A stretch of 64,000 nucleotides of DNA, taken from Platanthera guangdongensis (lineage: Eukaryota; Streptophyta; Magnoliopsida; Asparagales; Orchidaceae). The stretch lies in NCBI GenBank assembly GCA_039583875.1, contig CM077150.1:6231765-6295764 (forward strand), written 5' to 3'. Both the position numbers and the translations under genes were made by a program. Positions 32,484 through 43,317 of the stretch are shown here, piece after piece (the first letter of the stretch is position 1; each line of letters opens with the position of its first letter). The notes beneath the pieces are model-generated. The model searched no databases, was not told where the DNA came from, and saw nothing but the letters and a program-made list of their open reading frames with translations.

Positions 32484-33640
32484 CAGCTAGGAGCGGTGCT
32501 GGTCAGTCAGAGCGTCCGCAATCAGCGGAAAGTAGTGCACCAAGGGACGTGCCTGCTACACCTCCTTCAGCGGAAACCATCAGGATGGTGGCTGAAGCCG
32601 TGTTCGCAATGATAAATGCCCAACCTGCGGGCAAATGCATCGCGCACCTCCTGCGGATGAGCAAGAACCGGTTAGGGCGGCAGAGCCGAGAGTGGTGGAA
32701 CGCGCAGCAGTTGAGTTAGTAGAGCCGAGGAGAACTACGGAGAGGCAGCTAAAGCATGTGATGGGCTTTAATCCTCCGAGGTTTAATGGGGTTGGAACAC
32801 CAACTCAAGCTGAGGACTGGCTCTCTCTTCCATAAAGAGGGTGCTGACGGCCACAATGACTGAGGAGTGGCAGAAGACCACCATAGCGACTTTTCTTTTG
32901 GAAGGTGAGGCGAGGCTGTGGTGGGACGAGTTGGAGTTTCATCTTCTAGTGGGAAGGCAACTTGCGGATGTGCCGATAGAAGAATTTTCAAGATTGTTCC
33001 TAGCCAGATTTGTACCTTCTGCTCAGAGGTTGGAGATGGAGAATCAATTTCTTGGGTTGACTCAGGGATCCAGAAGCGTGGACGAATATCTGCATGAGTT
33101 CACACGGTTGGGTCGTTATTATGCTGGTGCTATGTTTTCAGAAGAAGAGAGGAAGACCAACCGATTCTATGAGGGTCTTCGTGGCGATTTACAGTTACTC
33201 CTTGCTGGGCTAAGGCGCAGGGCTTCCTAGCCTTGGTCAATTCGGCCCGATCGTTGGAAAAGGTCGCGAAGAAAGTTCAAGAGAAGAGGGACCCAGGAGA
33301 AAAGAAGACCGAGTTCAAGGTGCCAAGTCACAAGACAGGTTTCCCGCAGATGGAACAAGAAGCGGAGGACTTCAAACTCAGCCCTTCGGCTGATGCATCG
33401 GGGGCAACTACAAGTCGAGTCCCGGAGCTTGCTACAACTGCGGAAGATGGGGCATTTTGCTCGGGAGTGTTGGAGCGGACGTCCAAAGTCGAGAGGAGAC
33501 CTGGAGCGACTTAATGAGGAGAAAGGGAAGGCGGTGGAGTCAACCGCATCCCATCATGCTCCAGCCCAGCCTAGAGTCTACAACCTTGGTCTACAGGAGG
33601 CCATTAAGCAAGCAGACGTGGTGACAGGTATGAATTAAAT
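32484..33640 (+). pseudogene. Chromovirus gag
   Basis: The gag core (32841-33230) includes TFLLEGEARLWWDEL, EEFSRLFLARFVPSAQR and VDEYLHEFTRLGRYY. A CCHC knuckle is recognisable at about 33425-33480 as CYNCG in one frame and GHFARECW in another, split by a one-base shift. Upstream and downstream segments need other frames too. In an active element gag forms the particle. Confidence 0.75.
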
Positions 33641-34240
33641 TACAGGGTTTAACTTTTATAGTTGTTACCTTCGTATTTGTTAGCTTACGTTTGTTATGCT
33701 AGGCTTTGTGTTAATCTTTGGGTTTCCGGCGAGAGCCCTTTTTGATACGGGAGCATCACATTCCTTCTTGTCTGAAAAGTTTATATCGCGCATCGGAGGT
33801 TCCGTTCTCGATGGCAGAAAACAAGTTGGATGTGTTGTTGCCTAATGGGTGCTCAATGCGTGCGGATAGGATTTGTGTTGTGAAGATTCAGATTGGAGAC
33901 CGGAGTTTGATTTGCGGGCGTTGTTCTACCATTAGTGGAGTTCGACGTAATTTTCGGTATGGATTGGCTCTCGGAGCAGAGTGCATGTATTGATTGCAAC
34001 CGTAAAGAAGTCAAGTTGGGTCTGGACACTGGTCGGGAGACTACTTTTGCGGGCATGAAGGGGTCAGGGAAAGTTCTGATATCGGCCCTTCAGGTGTTCA
34101 AGGCAGTTCGGTCTGGGCAGAACTATATGTCACTCTAGTGCAGACTTCGACGCCTAAGCTAGTTTGGACGCATCCCAGTTGTGTCCGAGTATATGATGTT
34201 GTTTCCAGATGATCTCCCAGAGCCCCTCCTCAGCGGGAGA
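33641..34240 (+). pseudogene. Chromovirus protease
   Basis: The active-site motif ARALFDTGASHSFLSEKF starts near 33729. A later segment (33935-34010) reads FDVIFGMDWLSEQSACIDC, the standard end of this protease fold, in a different frame. Single-base frame changes separate the pieces. Confidence 0.75.
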
Positions 34241-35394
34241 TTGACTTTACTATAGAGCTGGTACCGGGTGCCAAACCGGTGTCACGCTCCCCTATCGGAT
34301 AGCCCCAAGAGAAATGGCGGAGTTGAAGGTGCAACTGCAGAGTTGCTAGAGCAAGGATATGTGCGTCCAAGTTCATCACCTTGGAGCGCACCAGTCCTCT
34401 TTGTTAGAAGAAAAGATGGAGCTTGCGGCTTTGTATCGATTATCGGGAATTGAACAAACTTACGGAGAAAGACAAATATCCAATCCGAGGATTGACGATC
34501 TATTTGATCAGTTGGTTGGTCAACTGTATACTCGAAGTTAGATTTGAAGTCGGTTACTATCAGTTGAGGATAAGGGAGAGCGACATTCCAAAGACAGCAT
34601 TCAGTACGCGGTTTGGGCATTATGAGTTCACGGTTATGCCGTTTGGGTTGACGAATGCTCCATCCGTGTTTATGGATCTGATGAATATGACGTTCAGAGA
34701 ATACTTGGATCAGTTTGTGATAGTATTCATCGATGATATCCTGGTGTATTCGCGGTGCGAGGAGATCATTACAAGCATTTACACATGGTGTTGGAGACAT
34801 TGAGAAAAGTCAGTTGTATGCAAAGTTCTCCAAGTGTGAGTTCTGGTTATCCTCGATAGCGTTCTTGGTCATGTTGTCAGTGGAGAAGGAATAGCTGTGG
34901 ATCGGCGAAGATAGTGGCAATACGGGAGTGGCCTACTTTGACTACAGTGGAGAGGTCCGGAGTTTTCTGGGGCTTGCTGGCTACTACAGGCGCTTCGTAG
35001 AGAACTTCTCGCGGATAGCACTACCACTCACGACGTTGACAAGGAAGGATCAGAAGTTTGTGTGGTCTTCGGAGTGCGATCAGGCTTTTGTAGAGTTGAA
35101 GAGGCGGTTAACCACGGCGCCTATTTTATGTTCGCCAAGTGGTACCGAAGGATTCGAGATTTATAGTGATGCTTCAGGTAGTGGTTTGGCTGTGTTCTAC
35201 TACAGCATGGGAGAGTGATAGCTTATGGTTCACGACAATTGAAGGTTCACGGAGGAATTATCCGGTCCACGACTTAGAGTTAGCAGCCGTGATTTTTGCT
35301 CTAAAGCTTTGGGGCACTATCTGTACGGTGTGAAGGTGGATATTTACACCGATCATAAGAGTTTGAAGTACCTATTGGACCAAAAGATCTGAAC
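34241..35394 (+). pseudogene. Chromovirus reverse transcriptase and RNase H
   Basis: RT motifs in order: PYRIAP-like start near 34293, [51 protein letters not shown] and the catalytic IDD in [13 protein letters not shown] (about 34721-34757). RNase H segments follow (SFLGLAGYYRRFVENFSR at about 34955, then FEIYSDASGSGL near 35150 and [16 protein letters not shown]). At least five frame changes are needed to read through, mostly of one base. Confidence 0.8.
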
Positions 35395-36780
35395 ATGAGG
35401 CAGAGGAGGTGGATGGAGTTCTTAGGGGACTACACCTTCAAGATACACTATGTGCCTGGGATGGGAAATGTAGTGGCGGATGCGTTGAGTCGTAAGATTC
35501 CGCACAAGCCAACTGGTTATCAGTGCATGATAAGAGATTGGTCCAAGAGTTGGAGGCATTGGAGATATCTTGCGTTGACAAGCAGTCTAGTGCCGAGGCG
35601 AAACTGTTTTGGACAGAGGTGCAGTGTGACCTAGCGGATAGAGTTCGGAGGGCTTTGGTTCAAGATGACAGCATGAAGCAAATCTTGGATGGATCTTTGG
35701 ATGGGTCAAATTCCCAGTTTGTGGTTGAAGATGGGTTGCTAAGGAAGGACGGTCGTCTATGCGTTCCTAGTGCGGATAATATTCGGGAGGAGTTGATGTA
35801 TGAGGCTCATCATACCAAATACTCAATCCACCCGGAAGCACGAAGATGTATAGAGACATGAAGAAATTATTCTGGTGGCGGGTTGAAGAAGGATGTGGCG
35901 CTTTATGTGGCCAAGTGCCGTACTTGTGCATTAGTGAAGGCGGAATGCCAGAAGCCCGGAGGTTTCTTGAAATCACTTCCTATCCCAGAATGGAAGTTGA
36001 CGACATATCTATGGTTTTTGTGCACGGTTTGCCGAAGTCGCAGAAAGAAATGACGCCATTTGGGTGGTTGTGATAGATTGACAAAGGTGTCGCACTTTAT
36101 CCCAGTGAGAAAGGAGGATCCAGTGGAAAAGTTAGCCAAACTCTACGTGGATAATATTGTACGACTGCATGTTGTGCCTCGCAGTATTGTTAGTGATCGT
36201 GATGGACGCTTCACGTCAAATGACTGGAGGTTGGTGCATGGTCTTGTTGGGTACTAAGTTAAAGTTCAGCACAGCCTTTCACCCGCAGACAGATGGCCAA
36301 ACCGAGAGAGTCAACAGAACTATGGAGGACATGCTTCGCATGTGCGTCCTAGATTTCGGGAAGCATTGGGAGGATCACCTGTACATGGTGGAGTTTGCGT
36401 ACAACAATAGCTTTCAGGCAAGCATTGGATTGGCGCTTTTGAAGCTTTGTATGGGAGGAAGTGTCGTACGCGTTGTCTTGGTTGGAGGCAGGCGAATCAA
36501 AGTTGTATAAACGTCAAGCGGTGGAAGATGCCACTTCAATGATACGGACAATTCAAGAAAGGCTGAAGATTGTCTCAGGATAGACAGTCAAAGTACTACA
36601 ATGCCAAACATAGAAATGTGGAGTTCAACGTTGGCGACATGGGTATTTAAAAATCAAGCCGTTCAAGGGTGTATCGCGGGTTCGACGCTTGAAGAAGCTG
36701 AGTCCGAGATACCTTGGACCATTTGAAATCCTGGAGCGTGTTGGCGAGGCAGCGTATAGATTAAAGCTGTCGACGTAGTT
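35395..36780 (+). pseudogene. Chromovirus integrase
   Basis: Segments seen: [16 protein letters not shown] at the RNase H/integrase junction, HHTKYSIHPEA of the zinc-binding region, KVSHFIPVRK, SIVSDRDGRF with the second catalytic Asp, and STAFHPQTDGQTERVNRT with the Glu. The frame changes repeatedly, again mostly by one base. Confidence 0.8.
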
Positions 36781-37000
36781 GAGTGGGCTGCATGATGTAT
36801 TCCACGTATCAGTGTTGCGTAAGGCAGTTCAGGAGGCTTCGCAGATCATTGCAGACGATCAGGTACCGTTGATTATGAAGTTAACAACAAGGGTCAGACC
36901 AGTACGAATTGAAGATGTTGCAGTCAAACGACTCCGCAACAAGGAGGTCAGAATGGTTTAAGTCCGTTGGGATAATTGCGGACGTGAGGAGCTTTCTTGG
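36781..37000 (+). pseudogene. Chromovirus C-terminal chromodomain-like region
   Basis: DVFHVSVLRK marks the end of the integrase C-terminal domain. A segment with RPVRIEDVAVKRLRNKEV and, in another frame, VRWDNCGREELSWERE follows. The latter resembles the divergent (CR-type) chromodomain of plant chromoviruses, which guides integration to particular chromatin. A frame change splits it near 36960. Confidence 0.7.
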
Positions 37001-37112
37001 GAGCGAGAGCAAGCTATGTTGGAGGAATACCCGAGTTATTCCACTCAGGTATCATTTAGCTTTCGTGTACCTTTGCTTAATTTCGGGACGAAATTCCTTA
37101 AGTGGGGGAGAT

Positions 37113-38257
37113 TGTAACGCCCCGAATTTTGTGTGCGAGTCGGTCGCGGAAAAAGAGTTTTTGGTGCCTGTAGGGGTACACGGCCTAGGACACGGGGTGT
37201 CCAAGGCCGTGTCTGGCTGGTGATTTTTTGGCGTTTTCAACCCGAGAAGGACACGGCCAGAAACACGGCGGATGACACGGGCGTGTCATCCGTACCGGGC
37301 GTGTGCCAACCCGTGTCCAGACCCGTGTCCTGAGGGGTCGTGTCCGTTGCCGTGGCGGTTATGCGTGACACGCCTCGAACACGGGCGTGTCGAGGAACCG
37401 ACACGGGCAGTGTCAGGTCAGACACGGGCGTGTCTTCGCCCGTGTTGCGTTTCCCCGTTCGACGATCGTGCCTGGATCGAGGCACACGGCCTTGGACACG
37501 GCCGTGTGGCCAAGCCGTGTGCGGCCCAAGTTCTGTGGGAATTTTGTGCAGATCCGAGCCGTTCATTTTCTTTAATTTAGATCTGACGGCCCAGATTAGT
37601 TTAGGCTCTGTTAAGGCCGGGGAATTGGGAGTTATTCCCTCATTTTCTCTCCAAAATTCTCCCTTCCAAAGTGAGAGAGAGAGGAAGAAGAAGGAGGTTT
37701 CCGGCCCCGGCGGAGCATCGGAGGCCATTTCGAAATCGGAGAGCGATCCGTGGAGGGAAAGTCATTGCGAAGAGTTATAACGCGTAGTTTTTCCATGGGG
37801 GGGGCGCCAAAACGGACTACAAGGGTAACGATTCTCAACTCGAGCGCTTGAATCTCTTTCTTTCTGCATAAGGAATCCCGCTCCCGCGAGTATGCGGTGA
37901 GTGCGTGTGTTCTTGGGGTTGACGGGAATAGTCCCCCGTGTGTTGCATGTAGAGCCCGGAATCGTAAGTACGGGCATAGGCATTGTGTGTGAAGCCTACC
38001 CGGACGTGTTTTGTCTGGATCGGTGATGTTGCATTTGATATGGTTTTGCGGAGAAGACTCCGTGCTTTGGATTTTTTCGGGTTTCTACGCGGTAGATTGC
38101 AGCAGGGATCCTTGAAGGTTAGCTTCAAGGCGCACCCGAAAATTGAGCGGAAACGTGTTCTGCTAACTTGGCGTCTGGGAACCGCCTTGATCATAACTGG
38201 GTTATGAGACTGTTTGGAAAATTTGGGATCCGAGAGAAGCTTGGCCGCGCAAAGTTC
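37113..38257 (+). repeat. 3' LTR of the chromovirus, truncated by the gap
   Basis: It starts TGTAACGCCCCG after the polypurine tract and follows the 5' LTR base for base, except for many single-base losses. It is interrupted at 38258 by N, leaving about 58% of the LTR. Confidence 0.9.
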
Positions 38258-38757
38258 NNNNNNNNNNNNNNNNNNNNNNNNNNNNNNNNNNNNNNNNNNN
38301 NNNNNNNNNNNNNNNNNNNNNNNNNNNNNNNNNNNNNNNNNNNNNNNNNNNNNNNNNNNNNNNNNNNNNNNNNNNNNNNNNNNNNNNNNNNNNNNNNNNN
38401 NNNNNNNNNNNNNNNNNNNNNNNNNNNNNNNNNNNNNNNNNNNNNNNNNNNNNNNNNNNNNNNNNNNNNNNNNNNNNNNNNNNNNNNNNNNNNNNNNNNN
38501 NNNNNNNNNNNNNNNNNNNNNNNNNNNNNNNNNNNNNNNNNNNNNNNNNNNNNNNNNNNNNNNNNNNNNNNNNNNNNNNNNNNNNNNNNNNNNNNNNNNN
38601 NNNNNNNNNNNNNNNNNNNNNNNNNNNNNNNNNNNNNNNNNNNNNNNNNNNNNNNNNNNNNNNNNNNNNNNNNNNNNNNNNNNNNNNNNNNNNNNNNNNN
38701 NNNNNNNNNNNNNNNNNNNNNNNNNNNNNNNNNNNNNNNNNNNNNNNNNNNNNNNNN
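38258..38757. other. Assembly gap of 500 N
   Basis: Exactly 500 undetermined bases, the usual placeholder for a scaffold gap of unknown size. The chromovirus 3' end and any further ancient copia sequence would lie here. Confidence 1.
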
Positions 38758-39854
38758 GGAGCGAGAAAACTACAACTTCTTCGCTACTTCGGATCCTTCC
38801 TCCGCTTGCTTGGTATTTACTGGTCGGTGGGGGAAACCGTAGGAGAAGGGGAGACGACCCGCCGAATTCACATAAGAAATCCTGGCGGCCTCTATGGGTC
38901 AAGTAAAAAAAACAAAAGGATCCCTGCGCTTTCTTTTGGAAGGAAGGCGAGCGGAGCGAAGTTTGAAAAAAGCCCTATTGGGATGAGTGAGCCCTAAAGG
39001 CTCACCTTTACTGTGCTTACTCCCACCCAGCTTGCCTTGTTTCACTTTCTTCACCTCGGTCTTGTCTTCTTGAATTACTGGCACGAGCTTGATCCCCCCT
39101 GCCTGAAGAGCTTCAAATCGGAATCATTAGCTCGTTCTGGGATTCTCGACAAAGCAAAAACTCTCTTCTTTCCGGCTTCATCATCTTATAAGGGTGACAC
39201 AAAGTGGGATCTAAGCTCACTTTCTATCTCAGATGCAGGGTCATCGGAAGGGGATAGTAAAAAGCATGGTTCTTAACCGGGGAGCCCACTCAATGAAAAA
39301 AAGCTAGTCACTTTTGACGTTGGAGGATCAGTTTGATCTGATGAGAAGCCCACCTTTGTAGGCTTTTGTACATCTCTGGTACAGACCGAACGTCGGTCGG
39401 GGCTCATATCCCTAACAAAATAATTGTTTTGTTCCGCCTACTGCACCTGAACCCGGGCAGGGATAAACATAGACTCGTTACCGTGCTGAAAAAAAAACAC
39501 TCTTCCTGCGAGAGAAAAAAGATGAAAGCTAGCTCAATTTACCTGCAAAATAATTCATTTAGTGTTTGTCTCTAGAGAGAGTGGTGTCATCTAATCGAAA
39601 GGAAAGTTGTGTATCGTTCTGAATCAAAAGATGTGGTATGCTCTTTCAGAACCGCTCCGTGGGATTCTGAGACTTCGCTTCGCGCCTTGCTTCAGGGGAT
39701 TTAACTCCTAGAACTCTACCCGTTTCACCTTAGAGGGGAGTTAGTATACTCTCGCATATTGCATATAGAGAATTCGAATACAGAACATGTGTTCTGTACT
39801 ACGGAACTCTAATGTCAAACATGCGAGAATAACAAGAAAAGTGATTTAGGGAAA
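38758..39854. other. Possible mitochondrial-derived insert
   Basis: The sequence differs in texture from all neighbours: no repeat-element features, and words such as GCGAGCGGAGCGAAG, GACTTCGCTTCGCGCC and GAACGTCGGTCGGGGCTC of a kind common in plant mitochondrial non-coding DNA. No mitochondrial gene is recognised. It is bounded by the gap on one side and the Sirevirus fragment on the other. The identification is by pattern only. Confidence 0.35.
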
Positions 39855-39860
39855 GAGAAA

Positions 39861-42805
39861 AAACACAACCTAATAAGTATAAGTCAATTAAGTGATGTAG
39901 GGTATGACATCTCATTTGTTAAAAATGGTTGTCATATCAAGAGGTCAACTGATCAAGAGATCATTTTGACTGGTTATAGGAAAAGGAATGTCTATTGCTT
40001 AGACATTATGGTTGAGAACATGGTTCTCCAGTGTGTCTTGTAGCTGATGAGACAGTCTCTCATTGTGTCAAATGGCACAAGAGGCTCGCCCATCTTAACT
40101 ACAAGACTATTAGCAAACTCTTTAGCAAAGAGTTAGTGAGGAATGATCCTCAAGTTAAGTGTGTTAAAGATGGTATTTGCTCTACTTGTCAAAAGGGCAA
40201 GCAGACTAAATCCACCTTTAGAAGCATAGAAAACAAAGATGCTGTGAGGTGTTTATACCTCTTGCATATGGATCTCTTTGGTCCAATGCCAGTTCACAGC
40301 TTAGGTAGGAAGGTCTATACCCTTGTAGTTGTAGATGACTACTCAATGTTTTCCTGGGTGTTCTTCTAAGACAGAAATCTGAAACACCTAGTGTCTTCTA
40401 TAGCTTTGTCAAGCAAATTCAGAATGAACTAAATAGTATAGTGGTCAAGATAAGAAGTGACCATGGTACTGAATTTCAGTCTGATAGCATGACAAAACTA
40501 TGTGAAGAATTTGGGATATTTCAAGAGTTTTCTTCACCTAGAACACCTCAGCAAAATGACATTGCTGAGAGGAAGAATAGGACCTTGATAGAGGCTGGTA
40601 GGACCTATTAAGTGATACATCACTGCCAGAGTATTTCTGGGCTGAAGCAGTTAATACTGCATGCCATGTTTTAAATAGGGCTACCATCACTAAAGGGCTC
40701 AAACAAGACCCCATATGAAGTTGTGAAAGGCAGGAAACCAAACCTATCCTACTTCAGGATCTTTGGTTGCAATGCTTCATACTTAACAATGGGAAGTCTT
40801 ACTTGACTAAGTTTGCTGCCAAGTCCCAAGAGGGTATTTTTGTTGGGTACAACAACAACAGTAAGGCTTATAGAGTCTACAACTTGTCTACACAAGTTGT
40901 AGAAGAATCTGTGCATGTAGTTTTTGATGAGACTAAACTTATTAACAATGAGTTGTCTAGTAGTGTATGCAGCCCCACAGGTTTAACAAAGAAGATGGAC
41001 AAGCTTACTATAGAAGAAGTACATGCTGCAAGACAGCAAGTAGAAGACAGTGGTTGTTGTCCAGGGGGAGAACTACATGTACCAATTGCTGATAAAGTTC
41101 AAGGAGTACAACATGATGGAGATGCTTAAGAGGTTCAACCAGAAGTTAGGATGCCTCCAGCCAACAGGCATCTTAGAGATCATCCAGTAGAGCAAATTAT
41201 TGGAGATCCAAGACAAGGAGTAAAAACAAGGAGCAGAAACCTAAATGCAGCAATCTACTCCAGTTTTCTATCTCAAGTTGAACCAAAGAAGTTTTAAGAA
41301 GCCATACTAGATCCATAATGGACTGAAGCAATGCAAGAAGAGCTTAATCAATTCAAGAGGTGCAAGGTCTGGGAACTTGTTCCTTAACCTAAAGACCATA
41401 ATATAATAGGAACCAAGTGGATCTACAGAAATAAGATGGATGAACAAGGGGTCATCATTAAGAATAAAGCAAGATTGGTTGCTAAAGGATATAGGCAAGA
41501 AGAAAGTATTGACTTTGATCAAACCTTTGCTCTAGTAGCCAGACTGGAAGCCATAAGGATGTTCTTAGCCTATGCAACCTATCAAGGATTCAAAGTTTAC
41601 CAAATGGATGTCAAATCAGCATTCCTGAATGATAATCTTAAGGAAGAAGTCTATGTGGAACAGCCTTCAGGTTTTGTTGATCCAACTCTACCTCATCATG
41701 TCTATAGACTTAGGAAAGCTTTATATGGGTTAAAGCAAGCCCCTAGGGCTTGGTATGAAACCTATCTAGTTTCCTCATTGAGAACAAGTTCTCAAGGGGG
41801 AAAATAGATAAGACTCTATTCCTTAGGGAATCTAGAGCCAAGTTATACTAGTCCAAATATATGTAGATGACATTTTATTTGGTTCTACTGAAAGCAGCCT
41901 TTGCAAAAAGTTTGCAAAACTTATACAAGGTCAATTTGAGATGAGTAGTATGGGAGAGCTGAAGTTTTTCTTGAGTCTCCAAGTTAAACAGACTGAAAGT
42001 GGTTTATCCATATGTCAGTCCAAGTTCACCCTAGAACTCATAAGGAAGTATGGTATGGATTCATCCAGTACCATGAAGACTCCTATGGGGTCAAGTATGT
42101 CTCTTAGCAAGGATGATGCAGGGAAACCTGTAGATGAAACCTTGTATAGAGGGATAGTTGGCTCCCTATTATACTTGACTGCAAGTAGACCAAGATATCA
42201 TGTATGCTACATGTGTCTGTGCAAGGTATCAAGCCTGGCCTAAAGAGTCTCATTTGACAGCAGTCAAAAGAATATTGAGATATCTAAAGAGCACTCCCTA
42301 TCTAGGCCTCTGGTACCATAGGAATGAGGATTTTGATTTAACAGGTTATTCAGATGCAGACTTTACAGGATGCAAAGAAGATAGAAAAAGCACTACTGGA
42401 ACCTGTCAATTCTTAGGTGGGAGACTAATTTCATGGAGTAGCAAAAAGCAAACCAGTGTGGCTATCTCCACTGCAGAGTCAGAGTATGTGGCTGCATGAA
42501 GTTGTTGTGCTCAACTTCTGTGGATACAATATCAGCTAGAGGACTATGGATTTCAGGTAAGTAGAACTCCACTCTTCTGTGATTTTACAAGTGCTATTTC
42601 AATAGCTAATAATCCTGTATCCCATAGTAGAACTAAACATATTGAAATTAAATATCATTTTCTTAGGGAGCATGTAGAAAGAAAAGATATTTTATTAGAA
42701 TATGTTAAAACTGATAATCAAGTAGCCGATATGTTTACTAAGCCCCTAGAAGAAGCTAAGTTCAATAGATTTAAAATTGAACTAGGAATGATAAACTTAG
42801 AGTAA
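39861..42805 (+). pseudogene. Sirevirus-type pol: integrase, RT, RNase H
   Basis: It begins mid-gene with HNLISISQLSDVGYDISF (pre-integrase) and WHKRLAHLNYKTISKL. Integrase: CSTCQKGKQ, LLHMDLFGPM, a frame change near 40368, then IRSDHGTEFQ and [54 protein letters not shown], then YVDDILFGST after another frame change near 41807. RNase H: SDADFTGCKEDRKSTTG, ISTAESEYVAA, a TGA at about 42497, and RTKHIEIKYHFLREHV to the natural stop. At least four frameshifts or stops inactivate it. Confidence 0.85.
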
Positions 42806-42837
42806 GTTTACAGTATTGAAAATGACTAAGTAAAAAG

Positions 42838-43283
42838 GTGTCGACACATAGACAAGTCTATGTCGACACAGAAAAGTGGTGTCGACACTTCAGGAAAAAG
42901 GTGTCGACACATCTAGGTAGTTGGTGTCGACACTTCAGCATATTAGTGTCGACTCATGATATGTAGGTGTCGACACATCCAATATGGTGTCGACACTTAG
43001 TATTTACTCAGAATTTTCTTAGTACCATCTCGACTATGTGTCGAGTTATGTTGTGTCGACACATAAACAAGTGTCGACACATAATATCTGTTGACTAAAC
43101 TTGTGTCGACACATATGTGTCGAGACATTATAAGTCAGTGTCGACACTTATTGCCAGTGTCGACACATTTTCAGTTAGCTGTCCCGCCTGTTCATCTTCA
43201 AAATTAGAAAGGTATAAATAGGGTTTTGTCTTTGTTTGTCGACACGCTTTCAAAGTTTCGAGACCAAACTTCTGTGTCGACAC
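42838..43283. promoter_or_regulatory. Cluster of GTGTCGACAC palindromes upstream of the extra gene
   Basis: By eye, 12 exact copies of the perfect palindrome GTGTCGACAC and about five variants with one or two changes lie between the pol stop and the extra gene's start codon, at irregular spacing of about 15-40 bp. Intervening sequence is not repeated, so this is a motif cluster and not a tandem array. The TATA box follows it, with one exact copy lying between TATA and ATG. The motif is absent from the extra gene itself and returns in the LTR. Confidence 0.85.
43213..43220 (+). promoter_or_regulatory. TATA box of the extra gene
   Basis: TATAAATA in the context AAAGGTATAAATAGGG, 105 bp upstream of ATG 43318. 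It is a consensus plant TATA box and suggests the extra gene has its own promoter, separate from the LTR promoter (TATA at 47571-47578). Confidence 0.7.
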
Positions 43284-43317
43284 CTCTCTTCTCTCAAGAC
43301 AAATTCTACAAACCCTA

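Larger units (their letters stand above)
30291..38257 (+). mobile_element. Chromodomain-type Ty3/gypsy element running into the gap
   Basis: The 5' LTR is 30291-32262 (TGTAACGCCCCG...GGTGTTACA), followed by a primer site TGGTATCAAAGC at 32266-32277. Gag, protease, RT, RNase H, integrase and a chromodomain-like C-terminus follow on the plus strand. The polypurine tract AGTGGGGGAGAT lies directly before the 3' LTR, which starts at 37113 and is cut by the N gap. Gene order and C-terminal domain place it among the plant chromoviruses, probably Tekay/Del. The target duplication cannot be tested because the right end is missing. Confidence 0.88.

Noticed and set aside
37835..38902. Frames of 355, 224 and 230 codons crossing the gap
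   Set aside because: Most of their length is undetermined bases; they have no coding meaning.
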